Made by a program: the position numbers and the translations under genes. A DNA stretch of 12,500 nucleotides, taken from positions 41,134 through 53,633 of the forward strand of contig MU070473.1 of NCBI GenBank assembly GCA_002284615.2. Direction: 5' to 3'. Origin of the DNA: Dunaliella salina. Lineage: Eukaryota; Chlorophyta; Chlorophyceae; Chlamydomonadales; Dunaliellaceae. Positions 1 to 6,769 of this stretch are shown piece after piece. A model generated the notes under the pieces. That model ran no database searches and had not been told where the DNA came from. It saw only the letters and a list, made by a program, of their open reading frames with translations. Numbering within the stretch: position 1 is the first letter of the stretch; each line of letters opens with the position of its first letter.

Positions 1-152
1 CAAATATCAGCTAGGGGGAGTGTTGAGGATAGCTGACATTTGTTAATACTGGCAGTGTGCAGAGTTGGTTGACAGTCAGTTGGTTACCTATCTTTGCCGA
101 GTATTCCGTGTGTATCTTTGCTCTCTCGATGTAATACCAGTAAACCCCAACA
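1..152 (+). mobile_element. Right end of an LTR retrotransposon (polypurine tract + 3' LTR)
   Basis: A purine run (AGGGGGAG, 13-20) directly precedes a 132-bp block that starts TGTTGAGG (21) and ends CCCCAACA (152), so the block has TG...CA ends and 5-bp inverted termini (TGTTG/CAACA). This is the normal layout of a polypurine tract followed by a 3' LTR. The body of the element lies off the left edge. The sequence from about 159 onward is LINE sequence also present in the 6654-7663 copy, so the LTR element inserted into LINE copy 1. A short LTR and this kind of polypurine tract fit Ty1/copia, but no coding domain is visible to prove the superfamily. The left target duplication is outside the window. 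Confidence 0.7.
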
Positions 153-159
153 GAGAAAT

Positions 160-596
160 TTTCTCCTACCCATTCCCATGACACTATGCGCAGCTCCTCA
201 CGGAGGACCACCAGAACTAGCCGCACGAGACAATCCCATGAACTTTATGCAAATGAAAGCCATGTGCACCTAATAGAAATCAAGTTCTGTGAAGATACAA
301 GGCTAGAGCATCAGTTGAACGCAGCAAAGCAGCAGCATGCAGACCTTCGTAAGCTTATCAACGCTACAGCTGTTACAAGTCACCCTATTCTCCTGGGTGT
401 AGGTGGAACTATCTACACTGAGCATACCCTGAAGCAATTCAGACAACTAGGATTGGATCATCAGCGTGCCACACAGCTTGCTCAAGAACTTCATGCCCAC
501 TCTGTTCAATATGCCCACAAACTAGTCACCACACGCCGCGCTATTGAAAACAAGAATACTTTCCACAGCCAGGTTCTAAAGCCAGGTGCTTTCTAG
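160..596 (+). pseudogene. LINE restriction-like endonuclease, C-terminal fragment (copy 1)
   Basis: This is the C-terminal end of a LINE polyprotein. The frame is open from the LTR boundary to TAG 594-596; an ATG at 186 exists but is internal to the domain. Visible motifs are the ExK part of a PD-(D/E)XK nuclease (HLIEIKFCEDTR, Glu at 276-278 and Lys at 282-284) and then a helical region with ILLGVGGTIYTEHTLKQF and LHAHSVQYAHKL, conserved in all copies. The RPD part of the active site is missing because the LTR insertion cut it off. In the LINE such a domain would nick the target DNA for target-primed reverse transcription. Compared with the LINE-A copy the last residues are lost: the frame ends early at GAF because the usual stop context has shifted. 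Family identification rests on the motif order, with no database search. Confidence 0.75.
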
Positions 597-657
597 TAAC
601 CCTCCAGATCCACATTAGAATTCTCTTTTTCCATATCTTGTGGTGGAGGGGGCACAC

Positions 658-753
658 GGCTCTTTTTGAGCCAATGTGTCTCCTCTTCCTTAATTGATGT
701 AGGGAGAGTTTCTCTGCCTACGTAGTTTTTTCTTTTCTTTTCTTTTCTTTTCT
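658..753 (+). other. Conserved LINE 3' end: two stem-loops and (TTTTC)n tail, copy 1
   Basis: The first hairpin is GGCTC-TTTTT-GAGCC (658-672). The second is GTAGG-GAGA-loop-TCTC-TG-CCTAC (699-721), followed by the palindrome CTACGTAG and a pyrimidine tail of about five TTTTC units. The same two structures recur at the end of every copy here. In LINEs a structured 3' UTR is commonly the template start recognised by the reverse transcriptase; that role is inferred. Confidence 0.7.
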
Positions 754-1648
754 ATGCATGTTGAGGTGTTTTGTGGAAAAAAGCACGCAGTCTCCGAGGT
801 TGAATTCTGCTTCTGTGCGTTTTTGATTGGCATGACGCTGTTGACGCTGTTGTGCACGTGTAAGGGAGTGTCTTGCATGAGCAAGGTATTTCTGAAATCT
901 GTTGAGGAAGTCATATGCAGGTGTTGGAGTTGATTGAGGTGAGAACTAGTCTAATGCCAATGATAATGGGGCATGAGGTTGCCGGCCATTAGTGAGGAAA
1001 AATGGGGTGAACCCTGTGCTTTCTTGAACACTATTGTTGTAGGCAAACTCGGCTGGAATAAGGTATTCATCCCATCGGGTGTGGAATGGAGACGCGAAGG
1101 CACGCAGCATGTCTTCAATTGTGCGGTTTGCACGCTCAGTTTGGCCATCTGTTTGTGGGTGATGGGTAGTAGACATGTTGAGGGAGGTTCCAAGGCTTTT
1201 AGAGAGCTCTCTCCAGAAATGTGAAGTGAATCTGGGGTCTCTGTCTGAAATGGGTCGCTTAGGCATACCGAAATGTCTGAAAACATTAGAGAAGAAAAGG
1301 TCTGCATATTGCTCTGCCGTGACTGTGCTTTTGCAAGGAACAAGAATCATACGTTTGGACAGTCTGTCGACAAAGGTAATAATTGCATCATGGCCACGTG
1401 GAGTTTGTGGCAATCCAGTGATCAAATCATGAGAAACTTCTTCCCAACAGTGGTCGGGTAGGGGTTGGGGATGCAGATTGGCTTTTGTAAACCATAAGGG
1501 TTTTTTGTTGGATGTTTTTGATCTTTGGCATGTGGCACATGTAGAAACAAATTCACACACAGAATTGTACAGGTGAGGCCAGTAATTTATAATTAATGTG
1601 TCGTATGTCCTATGGATTCCTAAATGACCGCTAGTAGGCAGGTTTTTA
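754..1648 (-). pseudogene. pol: Gypsy 1 integrase (HHCC zinc finger, DD35E core), broken
   Basis: Integrase joins retrotransposon cDNA to chromosomal DNA. The frame starts at the deletion junction near 1648 with the N-terminal zinc finger ([10 protein letters not shown], later CATC), then runs into the catalytic core. The three acidic residues are in HDLITGLPQ, SDRDPRF and TDGQTERANR; the last two are separated by 35 residues, the canonical DD35E spacing. A TAG at 946-948, just after SLALD, interrupts the frame. The same frame then continues through AYDFLNRFQKYLAHARHSL to GDCVLFSTKHLNMH at 754, where LINE copy 1 replaces the rest of the C terminus. The catalytic core itself looks intact, but fused upstream to RT remains and cut at the end it should not be functional. 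The family call is firm. Confidence 0.85.
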
Positions 1649-2212
1649 TGCTATTGAGTTTCTTATAATCAATACTCATTCGGAGGGGGTCGTCCTTCTT
1701 CTTGACAAAAAGTACTGGAGCACCAAAAAGAGAGGAGCAAGGCTCAATAAGGCCTTTTGAAAGCAGCTCTTCCAGTTGTTTCTTGAACTCCTCCAACTCA
1801 TGGCTTTTTCTGGCATGGCATTGGGTGCTAGTCTGAATATGGGTCCCATTTGAGGTGCAAAGCCTGGTTCCAAGTTAGCAGCATGTTCCACATTTCTAGG
1901 CTCTGGGAATTTAGGATCTTGTTCTACATCTACGAATTCACGCAGCAATGCCTCAAGTTGGTGTGGGTCTACTTTTTGTTCTCCGTCACTGCTTGAGCTT
2001 GGGGATGAAGATTTAATGACACACAACCATGCTGGGTATTTGTTTTCTTTCACTTCCTGAACAAATTGAATTGCGGAGATTATGAGAATTGACGTTTTCA
2101 TGCTGGGAGAGTCATCTTCCTCCAGCGTGTGCTTCTTGTTGCCTAGCTTGAAGGTAAGTTTCCTGGACCGCCAATGTACTTGGGGGTCGATCCGGAAAAG
2201 CCAAGGCATACC
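1649..2212 (-). pseudogene. pol: Gypsy 1 reverse transcriptase, N-terminal fragment
   Basis: The segment continues the protease frame after a TAA stop. It starts GMPWLFRIDPQVHW, the conserved stretch that follows gypsy proteases, then HLEPGFAP-type linker sequence ([20 protein letters not shown]). A frameshift near 1805 moves the rest into another frame, which reads [13 protein letters not shown], then [11 protein letters not shown] and [11 protein letters not shown], the fingers of a gypsy RT. Immediately after this the sequence jumps at about 1648 to the integrase zinc finger. The palm with its YxDD active site, the thumb and the whole RNase H are therefore missing, and no polymerase activity is possible. 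The junction is abrupt and looks like an internal deletion, not gradual decay. Confidence 0.85.
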
Positions 2213-2797
2213 TTAGATCAGATCTTCTCCTGGGAGATCAGTAACAGCCAAGTCTAGGCTGTCTGTGTACGTTCCCATTTGCAACGTAGCTGTGTCAAGA
2301 ATTCCGCAATTTTTCTGCCTACCATCAGGAAGAGTGATTGGTACATAGCTTAATTCTGGAGGAAGGTAGGGTAGCTTGTGTCTTTCACAAAAAGATGCAC
2401 TTATGCAATCCCGCTCAGCCCCACAATCAAGTAGGATTGAAGCAGGCAGATCATTGATATATCCTTTGAAGCGCAAGGATAGGTGCCCTTTGACACCATC
2501 CGATTTTACCTCCGCGAGCAAGGATGGCCAATCCCTATTCAACGAGGCTAGCTGAAGTGGATCAGACTGGCCAAAGTCTTCACCACAAAGGCCGGAAGGC
2601 CAAAAGCTGAAATCAGTACTGATATCATGTGGACTTCCTGCATCCGTTGGACTTCCTGCATCCGAGCTCGCTGGACGAAGATAAGAATTGTCTTGGTCTT
2701 GCCCATGCAAAACTAAGTTTGGGTCTATACCCAGCTGCAGCAACTTGGCGCCTTCATGCGCCTTCTGAAAATTCTGCCTACCAATCCCCCCCGCCAT
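2213..2797 (-). pseudogene. pol: Gypsy 1 aspartic protease region
   Basis: A 194-residue open stretch. Residues 118-135 carry the retropepsin motif, reading SILLDCGAERDCIS, where Asp124 is the expected catalytic residue. The usual D-(S/T)-G triad is D-C-G here, which would remove the conserved hydroxyl next to the catalytic Asp. Further on, ITLPDGRQ and TATLQMGTYTDSLDLAVTDL match the flap and C-terminal strands of gypsy proteases. It stops at TAA 2213-2215 and the next codon continues in the same frame into RT, so the stop most likely arose by a point change in a Leu codon. An 18-bp tandem duplication (2630-2664) repeats DAGSP(T/H) in the N-terminal spacer. Confidence in the domain is high; activity is unlikely. 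Confidence 0.8.
2630..2664 (-). repeat. 18-bp tandem duplication in the gypsy 1 protease spacer
   Basis: TGGACTTCCTGCATCCG at 2630-2646 and 2648-2664, in frame, duplicating six residues (DAGSPT/DAGSPH) upstream of the protease core. Confidence 0.85.
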
Positions 2798-2960
2798 AGA
2801 GAAGCTAGATGGGGGAGGCGCAGAAGAGGCACTCTGAGCAGGCTGATCAGGCCTCTCAGGTCCTGAATTACCCAGGTCAAATAGAGGGAAGCAAACCTAC
2901 GGGGTAAGATTTCGACACTTCGAGCACAGAGAAGTGCAAGAGTGTTTGCATTTGGCCCCC

Positions 2961-3374
2961 TTACTGTGGGCCCATTGATTTTGGGCTTGAAGGCCTAGGA
3001 CTCCACGTTGGGCTTGGGGAGCGTGGCCAAGAATTGGACTGAGGGGGGCCTAACTGCTCAAGTTTGTAGCAATCAGTCCACAAGTGTCCTTGCTTTTTGC
3101 AAAGGTAGCAAAGTTCTCGGTCTCTACAAAAGTAAATGTGAGAATTGCTAACACGAAAGTCTTTTGGCCATCGCGGGGCTCTGCGCGGGTCAGTTTTCAA
3201 GGCAGCTGATTTGGGGGCTTTATTCCCCTGTGAGTAAGAAGTGGAGGGTAAATTCAATTTCCTGAGGGCTGCTGTGGCTTGGTGTAATTGTTGGCTTAGT
3301 TTCCCGATTCCCATGGGTTCTGAGTGCTTGCCTGATTTTGTGCTTCTTGGTTCTTGTCTCCAGCCATCTTGCAT
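2961..3374 (-). pseudogene. gag: Gypsy 1 nucleocapsid zinc knuckle, C-terminal gag
   Basis: A 137-residue frame overlaps the 3' end of gag in a different reading frame. Residues 89-102 are a retroviral-type zinc knuckle, CYLCKKQGHLWTDC, with exact C-X2-C-X4-H-X4-C spacing. This motif binds the packaged RNA. It is preceded by a basic stretch and followed by a Ser/Pro/Arg-rich tail, as in many gypsy gag proteins. The change of frame relative to the upstream gag most likely reflects an old indel near 3300-3370, but a programmed frameshift cannot be excluded. About 160 bp (2798-2960) separate it from the protease frame and contain stops. Confidence 0.8.
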
Positions 3375-4063
3375 GTGAGTACAATCATGTCATGCAGAGT
3401 TTCAGGCTCATCATGTTCTAGGCACTGCTGAAGGTAATGTGGTAGCCCCTTGTGAAAAGTGTATTTTATGTACTCCTCACTCATTGGTGGAGCTTCATCT
3501 AAGAGCTTTTCAAATTTGGTGCAGTAGTCTCTGGCTGACATGTTGGCCATTTTGAGGTCTAAAGCTCTTCTTGCATTCCCGGCTTCTTCGGGGTGAACAA
3601 AGCACTGATCCAAAACTCTGAGCAAGATTTCAAAGCTGCGGTCTTCAGTATTCATATTTTGAATGTAAGTTTGGGCTTCTCCAATGCAATTGATTTGCAC
3701 AACTTGCCTGCACAGAGCGTTCTGGCCGTACTCATCAGGATCTAGGCCTTGCAGCTTGCAATACTGCCTAATTTCCCTTTCCCGAGTTCTGAAGCTTCCA
3801 GACTTAGCCCTGTTCTGATATTGCCTGGGCTTCACCTGACTTCTGATGTGCTTCAGTAACACATTTGAAGGCTCTTGGGGCTGGGTAGCTCTTACAGCTT
3901 GAATTGCATTTTGGACAGACCTGTCAGCAGCTGCACTTACTATCTCAGCTAAGGCTGATGGTGTGATAGAGATTTGTGGTTCTTGTGGTGGCTGAGCTGG
4001 AGTTGCAGTAGCTTGCTGTGCTAGAAATGCTTGAGCTCTTGCCTGGTCCTCAGGAGAAGACAT
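3296..4063 (-). pseudogene. gag: Gypsy 1 gag (capsid), start ATG at 4063
   Basis: A 255-residue frame from ATG 4061-4063. The start fits because the upstream sequence is full of stops and the protein begins with a Gln/Ala/Pro-rich tail typical of gypsy gag. Residues from about 95 to 240 match the retrotransposon gag core: a helical block with REIRQYCKLQGLDP, then SFEILLRVLDQCFVHPEEAG, ANMSARDYCTKFEKLLDEAP and EEYIKYTFHKGLPHYL. This protein would form the virus-like particle. The frame is uninterrupted to TAA 3296-3298, the longest intact stretch of the element. The zinc knuckle follows in another frame. Assignment rests on the characteristic gag core and on its place upstream of PR-RT-IN. Confidence 0.8.
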
Positions 4064-4846
4064 GTAGTATGGTCAGCAGACAGAAATTCAATTACTCATG
4101 TATATGTGAGAAAAGAAAATTGATACAGGTCCTCAAAAAGAAAATGGAAACAGCGCGCCAACACAACATTTGTGCGCAAAGTCAGCCAGCTCTTCGAAGC
4201 AAGTCTGGAGAGGTAGAAGCTGAAGGAAGCTATGGTGCAGTTGAGGCCAATGAGGTGCAGGTTGGTTTCGTGCACTTACAAGCACTACACCACTACACCA
4301 AAAGCACGTACAGAATTCTCAGCCCCTCCTGTCGGGCGGTCGTACAGCAGATTCTTCATTGCTTCCCCAAACATCTGGCCAGCATTTTCTGCTTCGCTAC
4401 CAAGTGTAGCGTAGAGCTGGAACATACTTACCACTTCCCCTTGGTGTTCCTGAGACTCGTTCCAAACTCCACAGTGGTTGCTACTGGCCTTCTTACTTAC
4501 ACGTGTTTCAGTGAAAATAATTAAGACAAAGATAAAGGAAGCAGTTCCAGGAAAAGGTCCAGCGAGTCTGTAACAAATTGCAAGCAGAGCGTTGCAGTAC
4601 AAGTGAATGGAGATACAATTCCCTTGGATACGTTGAATGCTATTCTTAATTGTACTTACTTGCTCTTTGCTGAGAGATTTAGTTCTGAACGCTGGTATAA
4701 AGTGCTTTGAGTAGACTTGTTACTTTGGTGAGTAATTTTGGGTGTCACCCACGTTGGGTGGTACATGTATTTCCTGGGTTTTATGCTGTACCTCTGTGAC
4801 CTTGTAAGGACTTGATGACTGTCTCTCTCTGTCTCCCTTCGCCTCT
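4064..4846 (-). other. Gypsy 1 leader and presumed 5' LTR, inner part
   Basis: There is no convincing gene here: open frames in this stretch lack motifs. Lying directly upstream of gag and ending at LINE copy 2, it is expected to hold the 5' untranslated leader and part of the 5' LTR. A TATA-like stretch (CTTTATACC on the - strand, near 4695) could be the LTR promoter. I could not find a clear primer binding site. A small perfect inverted repeat ACCCA-CGT-TGGGT lies near 4748. Confidence 0.45.
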
Positions 4847-4858
4847 GTTGACAATACA
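4847..4858. repeat. 12-bp target-site duplication, left copy (LINE copy 2)
   Basis: GTTGACAATACA, identical to 5223-5234. The pair exactly brackets LINE copy 2, as expected of target-primed reverse transcription. Confidence 0.9.
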
Positions 4859-5222
4859 AAGAAAAGAAAAGAAAAGAAAAACTACGTAGGCAGAGAAAAT
4901 CTCCCTACATCAATTAAGGAAAGAGGTGACACATTGGCTCAAAAAAAGAGCCGTGTGCCCCCTTCACCACAAGGTATGAAAAAGAGAATGCTATTGTGGG
5001 TCTGGAGGATTACTAGAAGCACCTGGATCTAGAGCATGGCTGTGGGAAGTATTCTTGTTTTCAATAGCGCGGCGGATGGTGACTAGTTCGTGGACATATT
5101 GAACAGAATGGGCATGAAGTTGTTGAGCAAGCTTTGTGGCACGCTGGTGATACAATCCTAGATGTATGAATTGCTTCAGGGTATGCTCAGTGTAAATAGT
5201 TCAACCTACAACCAGGACCCAG
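4859..5222 (-). mobile_element. LINE copy 2, 364 bp, 5'-truncated insertion
   Basis: On the - strand the copy begins inside the endonuclease C-terminal region (before the conserved GGTIYTEH block, here altered), runs through LHAHSVQYVHEL-like sequence and the 3' UTR, and ends with both stem-loops and a TTTTC-rich tail (4859-4880). The first hairpin has a 7-nt loop (GGCTC 4936-4940, GAGCC 4948-4952). The 12-bp duplication on both sides fixes the ends. No catalytic residue of the nuclease is included, so it is a dead-on-arrival copy. It sits in the leader of gypsy 1, so it is younger than that element. Confidence 0.92.
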
Positions 5223-5234
5223 GTTGACAATACA
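5223..5234. repeat. 12-bp target-site duplication, right copy (LINE copy 2)
   Basis: GTTGACAATACA, a perfect match to 4847-4858. Confidence 0.9.
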
Positions 5235-5355
5235 GTAAAGCTCTGGTGATTCTGTCAGCTATCTGTAAGTGCACAGCAAACCCAAACCCGGAATCCAAGA
5301 ACCAAAGTAAGAGCACTAACTTCCGTGTTGCGCCAGCCTGCGTCACATCACAACA
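5235..5355 (-). other. Gypsy 1 presumed 5' LTR, outer part
   Basis: This continues the sequence interrupted by LINE copy 2. On the - strand a TG start at 5355 (TGTTGTGATGTGACGC) is a plausible LTR edge, but the partner LTR is not in the window, so the boundary is unproven. Confidence 0.4.
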
Positions 5356-5591
5356 GGTGCTGGTTCTTCATAAGATTTTGTTGTTACAGCCCATGCGCAC
5401 ATCTGATGCTGCGTGACCTCTCAACAATCCCATAGGCGCCTAAAATTACATGCTGCTTCATGCGGCCAGACTTGGACTGCGTTGTTTTTTTATTCTTTTG
5501 CTTTTGCACCTCACGAGTTCCCTCCCCCCAAGCACCATTGCTTGAGTTGCTAAATTGAATGGTGTTCTTGGTGTTGTTAATGTTTGTGAGG
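5356..5591 (-). pseudogene. Unrecognised reading frame, downstream half, split by LINE copy 3
   Basis: On the - strand about 69 codons are open from the LINE copy 3 boundary to the TAA-type stop at 5384-5386. The peptide is basic and Lys/Gln-rich, followed by HVILGAYGIVERSRSIRCAHGL. When the LINE insertion and one copy of its 9-bp duplication are ignored, the frame is in phase with the open frame at 6409-6527, giving roughly 108 codons in total. I do not recognise the product. It could be an exon of a host gene, part of an older transposon, or chance. 5356-5383 holds nothing I can name. Confidence 0.4.
5583..5591. repeat. 9-bp target-site duplication, left copy (LINE copy 3)
   Basis: TTTGTGAGG, identical to 6400-6408 and directly abutting the first base homologous to the LINE. 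Confidence 0.85.
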
Positions 5592-6271
5592 CACTCAGCA
5601 AAAGCCCTGTGGGAGCAGGCATAGTCTACACAGACGTAGGAAGTGATTTCAAACTTGCTCAACACAACCTGCAACTCCCTGCACATGCCTCAAACAGAAA
5701 TGAACCTAAGTATTTCTTCCCACGTAACCTTCCAGAGAGGAAAAGACTGAACTCAAGTCGACCTGATGCTATTTTGATCACCCCTTATAATACCAAGCCT
5801 ACTTCTGACAGTGTTTCTTCTGTTCATTCACAACACGCCTTGCGCAGGTCCATGCGGAAGAGCACCAGAACTAGACACGCAAGGCAACCCCATCACCTTC
5901 ATGCAAACGACCGCCATGAGCACCTGATGTAAATTAAGTTCTGTGAAGACACAAGGCCAGATCATCAATTGAACACAGCAAAGCAACAGCATGAGGACCT
6001 TTGCAAACTTATAAGCACTAAAGCTAAAACAATTCACAATATTCTCCTGGGTGTCGGTGGAACTCTTTACACTGAACATATCCTGAAGCACTTTAAACAA
6101 CTAGGACTGGATCACCATCATGCCTCTAAGCTTGCTCAACAACTTCATGCCCATTCTGTTCAATATGCCCACAAACTAGTCTACACGTGTCGCGCTATTG
6201 AAAACAAGAGTACTTCCCACAGCCAGGTGCTAGAGCAAGGTGCTTCTCGCAACCCTCCATATCTCCATTAG
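5592..6271 (+). pseudogene. LINE restriction-like endonuclease (copy 3), stop at the catalytic Glu
   Basis: One frame covers the domain from ALSKSPVGAG to NPPYLH, ending TAG 6269-6271. The first half has LAQHNLQLPAHASNR and the nuclease motif SSRPDAILITP (RPD). In the second half the ExK motif should read EIK, but the Glu codon is TAA (5930-5932), giving a stop followed by IKFCEDTR in the same frame. One substitution therefore both truncates the protein and removes an active-site acid. The rest (ILLGVGGTLYTEH, LHAHSVQYAHKL) is well conserved, so the copy is not very old. No start codon of its own is expected, as it is the 3' end of a longer polyprotein. Confidence 0.85.
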
Positions 6272-6399
6272 TCCACCCTTACTCTCATCTTGTGTTGAAG
6301 GAGACTCACGGCTCTCTATGAGCCAATGTGTCTCCTTTTCCTTAATTGATGTAGGGAGAGTTTCTCTGCCTAGGTAGTTTTTCTTTTCTTCTTCTTCTC
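5592..6399 (+). mobile_element. LINE copy 3, 808 bp, 5'-truncated insertion
   Basis: It starts at CACTCAGC, exactly where homology to LINE-A (ALSK...) begins, and ends after the two 3' stem-loops and a TTTTC/TTC tail (6376-6399). The first hairpin keeps its GGCTC/GAGCC stem (6310-6314, 6320-6324), while the loop changed to TCTAT. A 9-bp duplication flanks both ends. The copy includes the whole endonuclease domain but no zinc motif or RT. Confidence 0.92.
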
Positions 6400-6408
6400 T
6401 TTGTGAGG
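6400..6408. repeat. 9-bp target-site duplication, right copy (LINE copy 3)
   Basis: TTTGTGAGG, matching 5583-5591; it follows the T/C tail of LINE copy 3. Confidence 0.85.
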
Positions 6409-6527
6409 GTCTTTACAGCATGGTAGCGGAGTTCTCCTGCAGTTTTGTGGGCTTTGTCTTTGGTTAGGCCAAGTTTGCAGAGGGGATCAATAGAGTTAGG
6501 GATTGAAGATACTTCCAGCAACTCCAA
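6409..6527 (-). pseudogene. Unrecognised reading frame, upstream half, split by LINE copy 3
   Basis: On the - strand the frame is open from just after a TAA (6528-6530) with SIDPLCKLGLTKDKAHKTAGEL, and it continues in phase into 5591-5384 across the LINE insertion. No ATG start is present; the first sense codons are TTG GAG. TACTAAT just upstream resembles a spliceosomal branch point, so this could be the start of an exon, but that is weak. Product unknown. Confidence 0.35.
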
Positions 6528-6530
6528 TTA

Positions 6531-6653
6531 GTATGATGTGTAATGTGACTCTGTTATTGCAGTGTCTACCCCAGAAAATTTTGGTAAATAAGCTCTCAAT
6601 CATTGAGTTTTGAACTTGTGTTGATTTTGTGCAGTGAGGGGAGAAATGTAACG
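6531..6653. other. Spacer next to the LINE-A 3' end, nothing recognised
   Basis: No open frame of note, no repeat shared with the rest of the window and no clear motif. It ends where the LINE-A tail begins. Confidence 0.4.
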
Positions 6654-6769
6654 AAAGAAAAACCCGTAGGCAGAAAAACTCTCCCTACATCAATTGAGGA
6701 AAAGGAGGCACATTGGCTCAAAAAGAGCCGTGGGCCCCTTCCATACCACAAGGTATGAAAAAGAGAAAG

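Larger units (their letters stand above)
153..753 (+). mobile_element. LINE copy 1, 3' part, non-LTR retrotransposon with restriction-like endonuclease
   Basis: Shares coding sequence and the complete 3' end with the copies at 4859-5222, 5592-6399 and 6654-7663. It holds the endonuclease C-terminal half, a short 3' UTR, two stem-loops (658-672 and 699-721) and a T/C tail built of TTTTC units (726-752). At 753/754 the sequence switches sharply to the integrase C terminus of gypsy 1, so this LINE landed in that gene. Its 5' side is interrupted by the LTR element at 1-152, so its own 5' end and left target duplication cannot be seen. Confidence 0.85.
754..5355 (-). mobile_element. Ty3/gypsy retrotransposon 1, degenerate, interrupted by LINE copies 1 and 2
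   Basis: On the - strand the order is presumed LTR/leader (5355 to 4064), gag, zinc knuckle, protease, N-terminal reverse transcriptase and integrase. PR-RT-IN order with integrase last is diagnostic for Ty3/gypsy. The element ends at 754 where LINE copy 1 was inserted, so its 3' LTR is not seen. The outer 5' limit near 5355 is a guess based on a TGTTGTGATGTG start. LINE copy 2 (4859-5222) splits the leader. Coding is broken by two in-frame stops, at least two frameshifts and a deletion of most of RT and all of RNase H. Confidence 0.85.

Noticed and set aside
973..1461. Several + strand open frames in this stretch
   Set aside because: They lie opposite the integrase catalytic core of gypsy 1, which has clear DD35E motifs on the - strand; the + strand peptides have no motifs.
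4018..4524. 168-codon + strand frame starting in the gag region
   Set aside because: It overlaps the start of gag and the leader of gypsy 1, with no recognisable domain or repeat; best explained as a chance frame.
4285..4602. - strand frame of about 105 codons upstream of gag
   Set aside because: It is in the element leader, lacks an ATG at its start and shows no gag or other motif, so I did not call it a gene.
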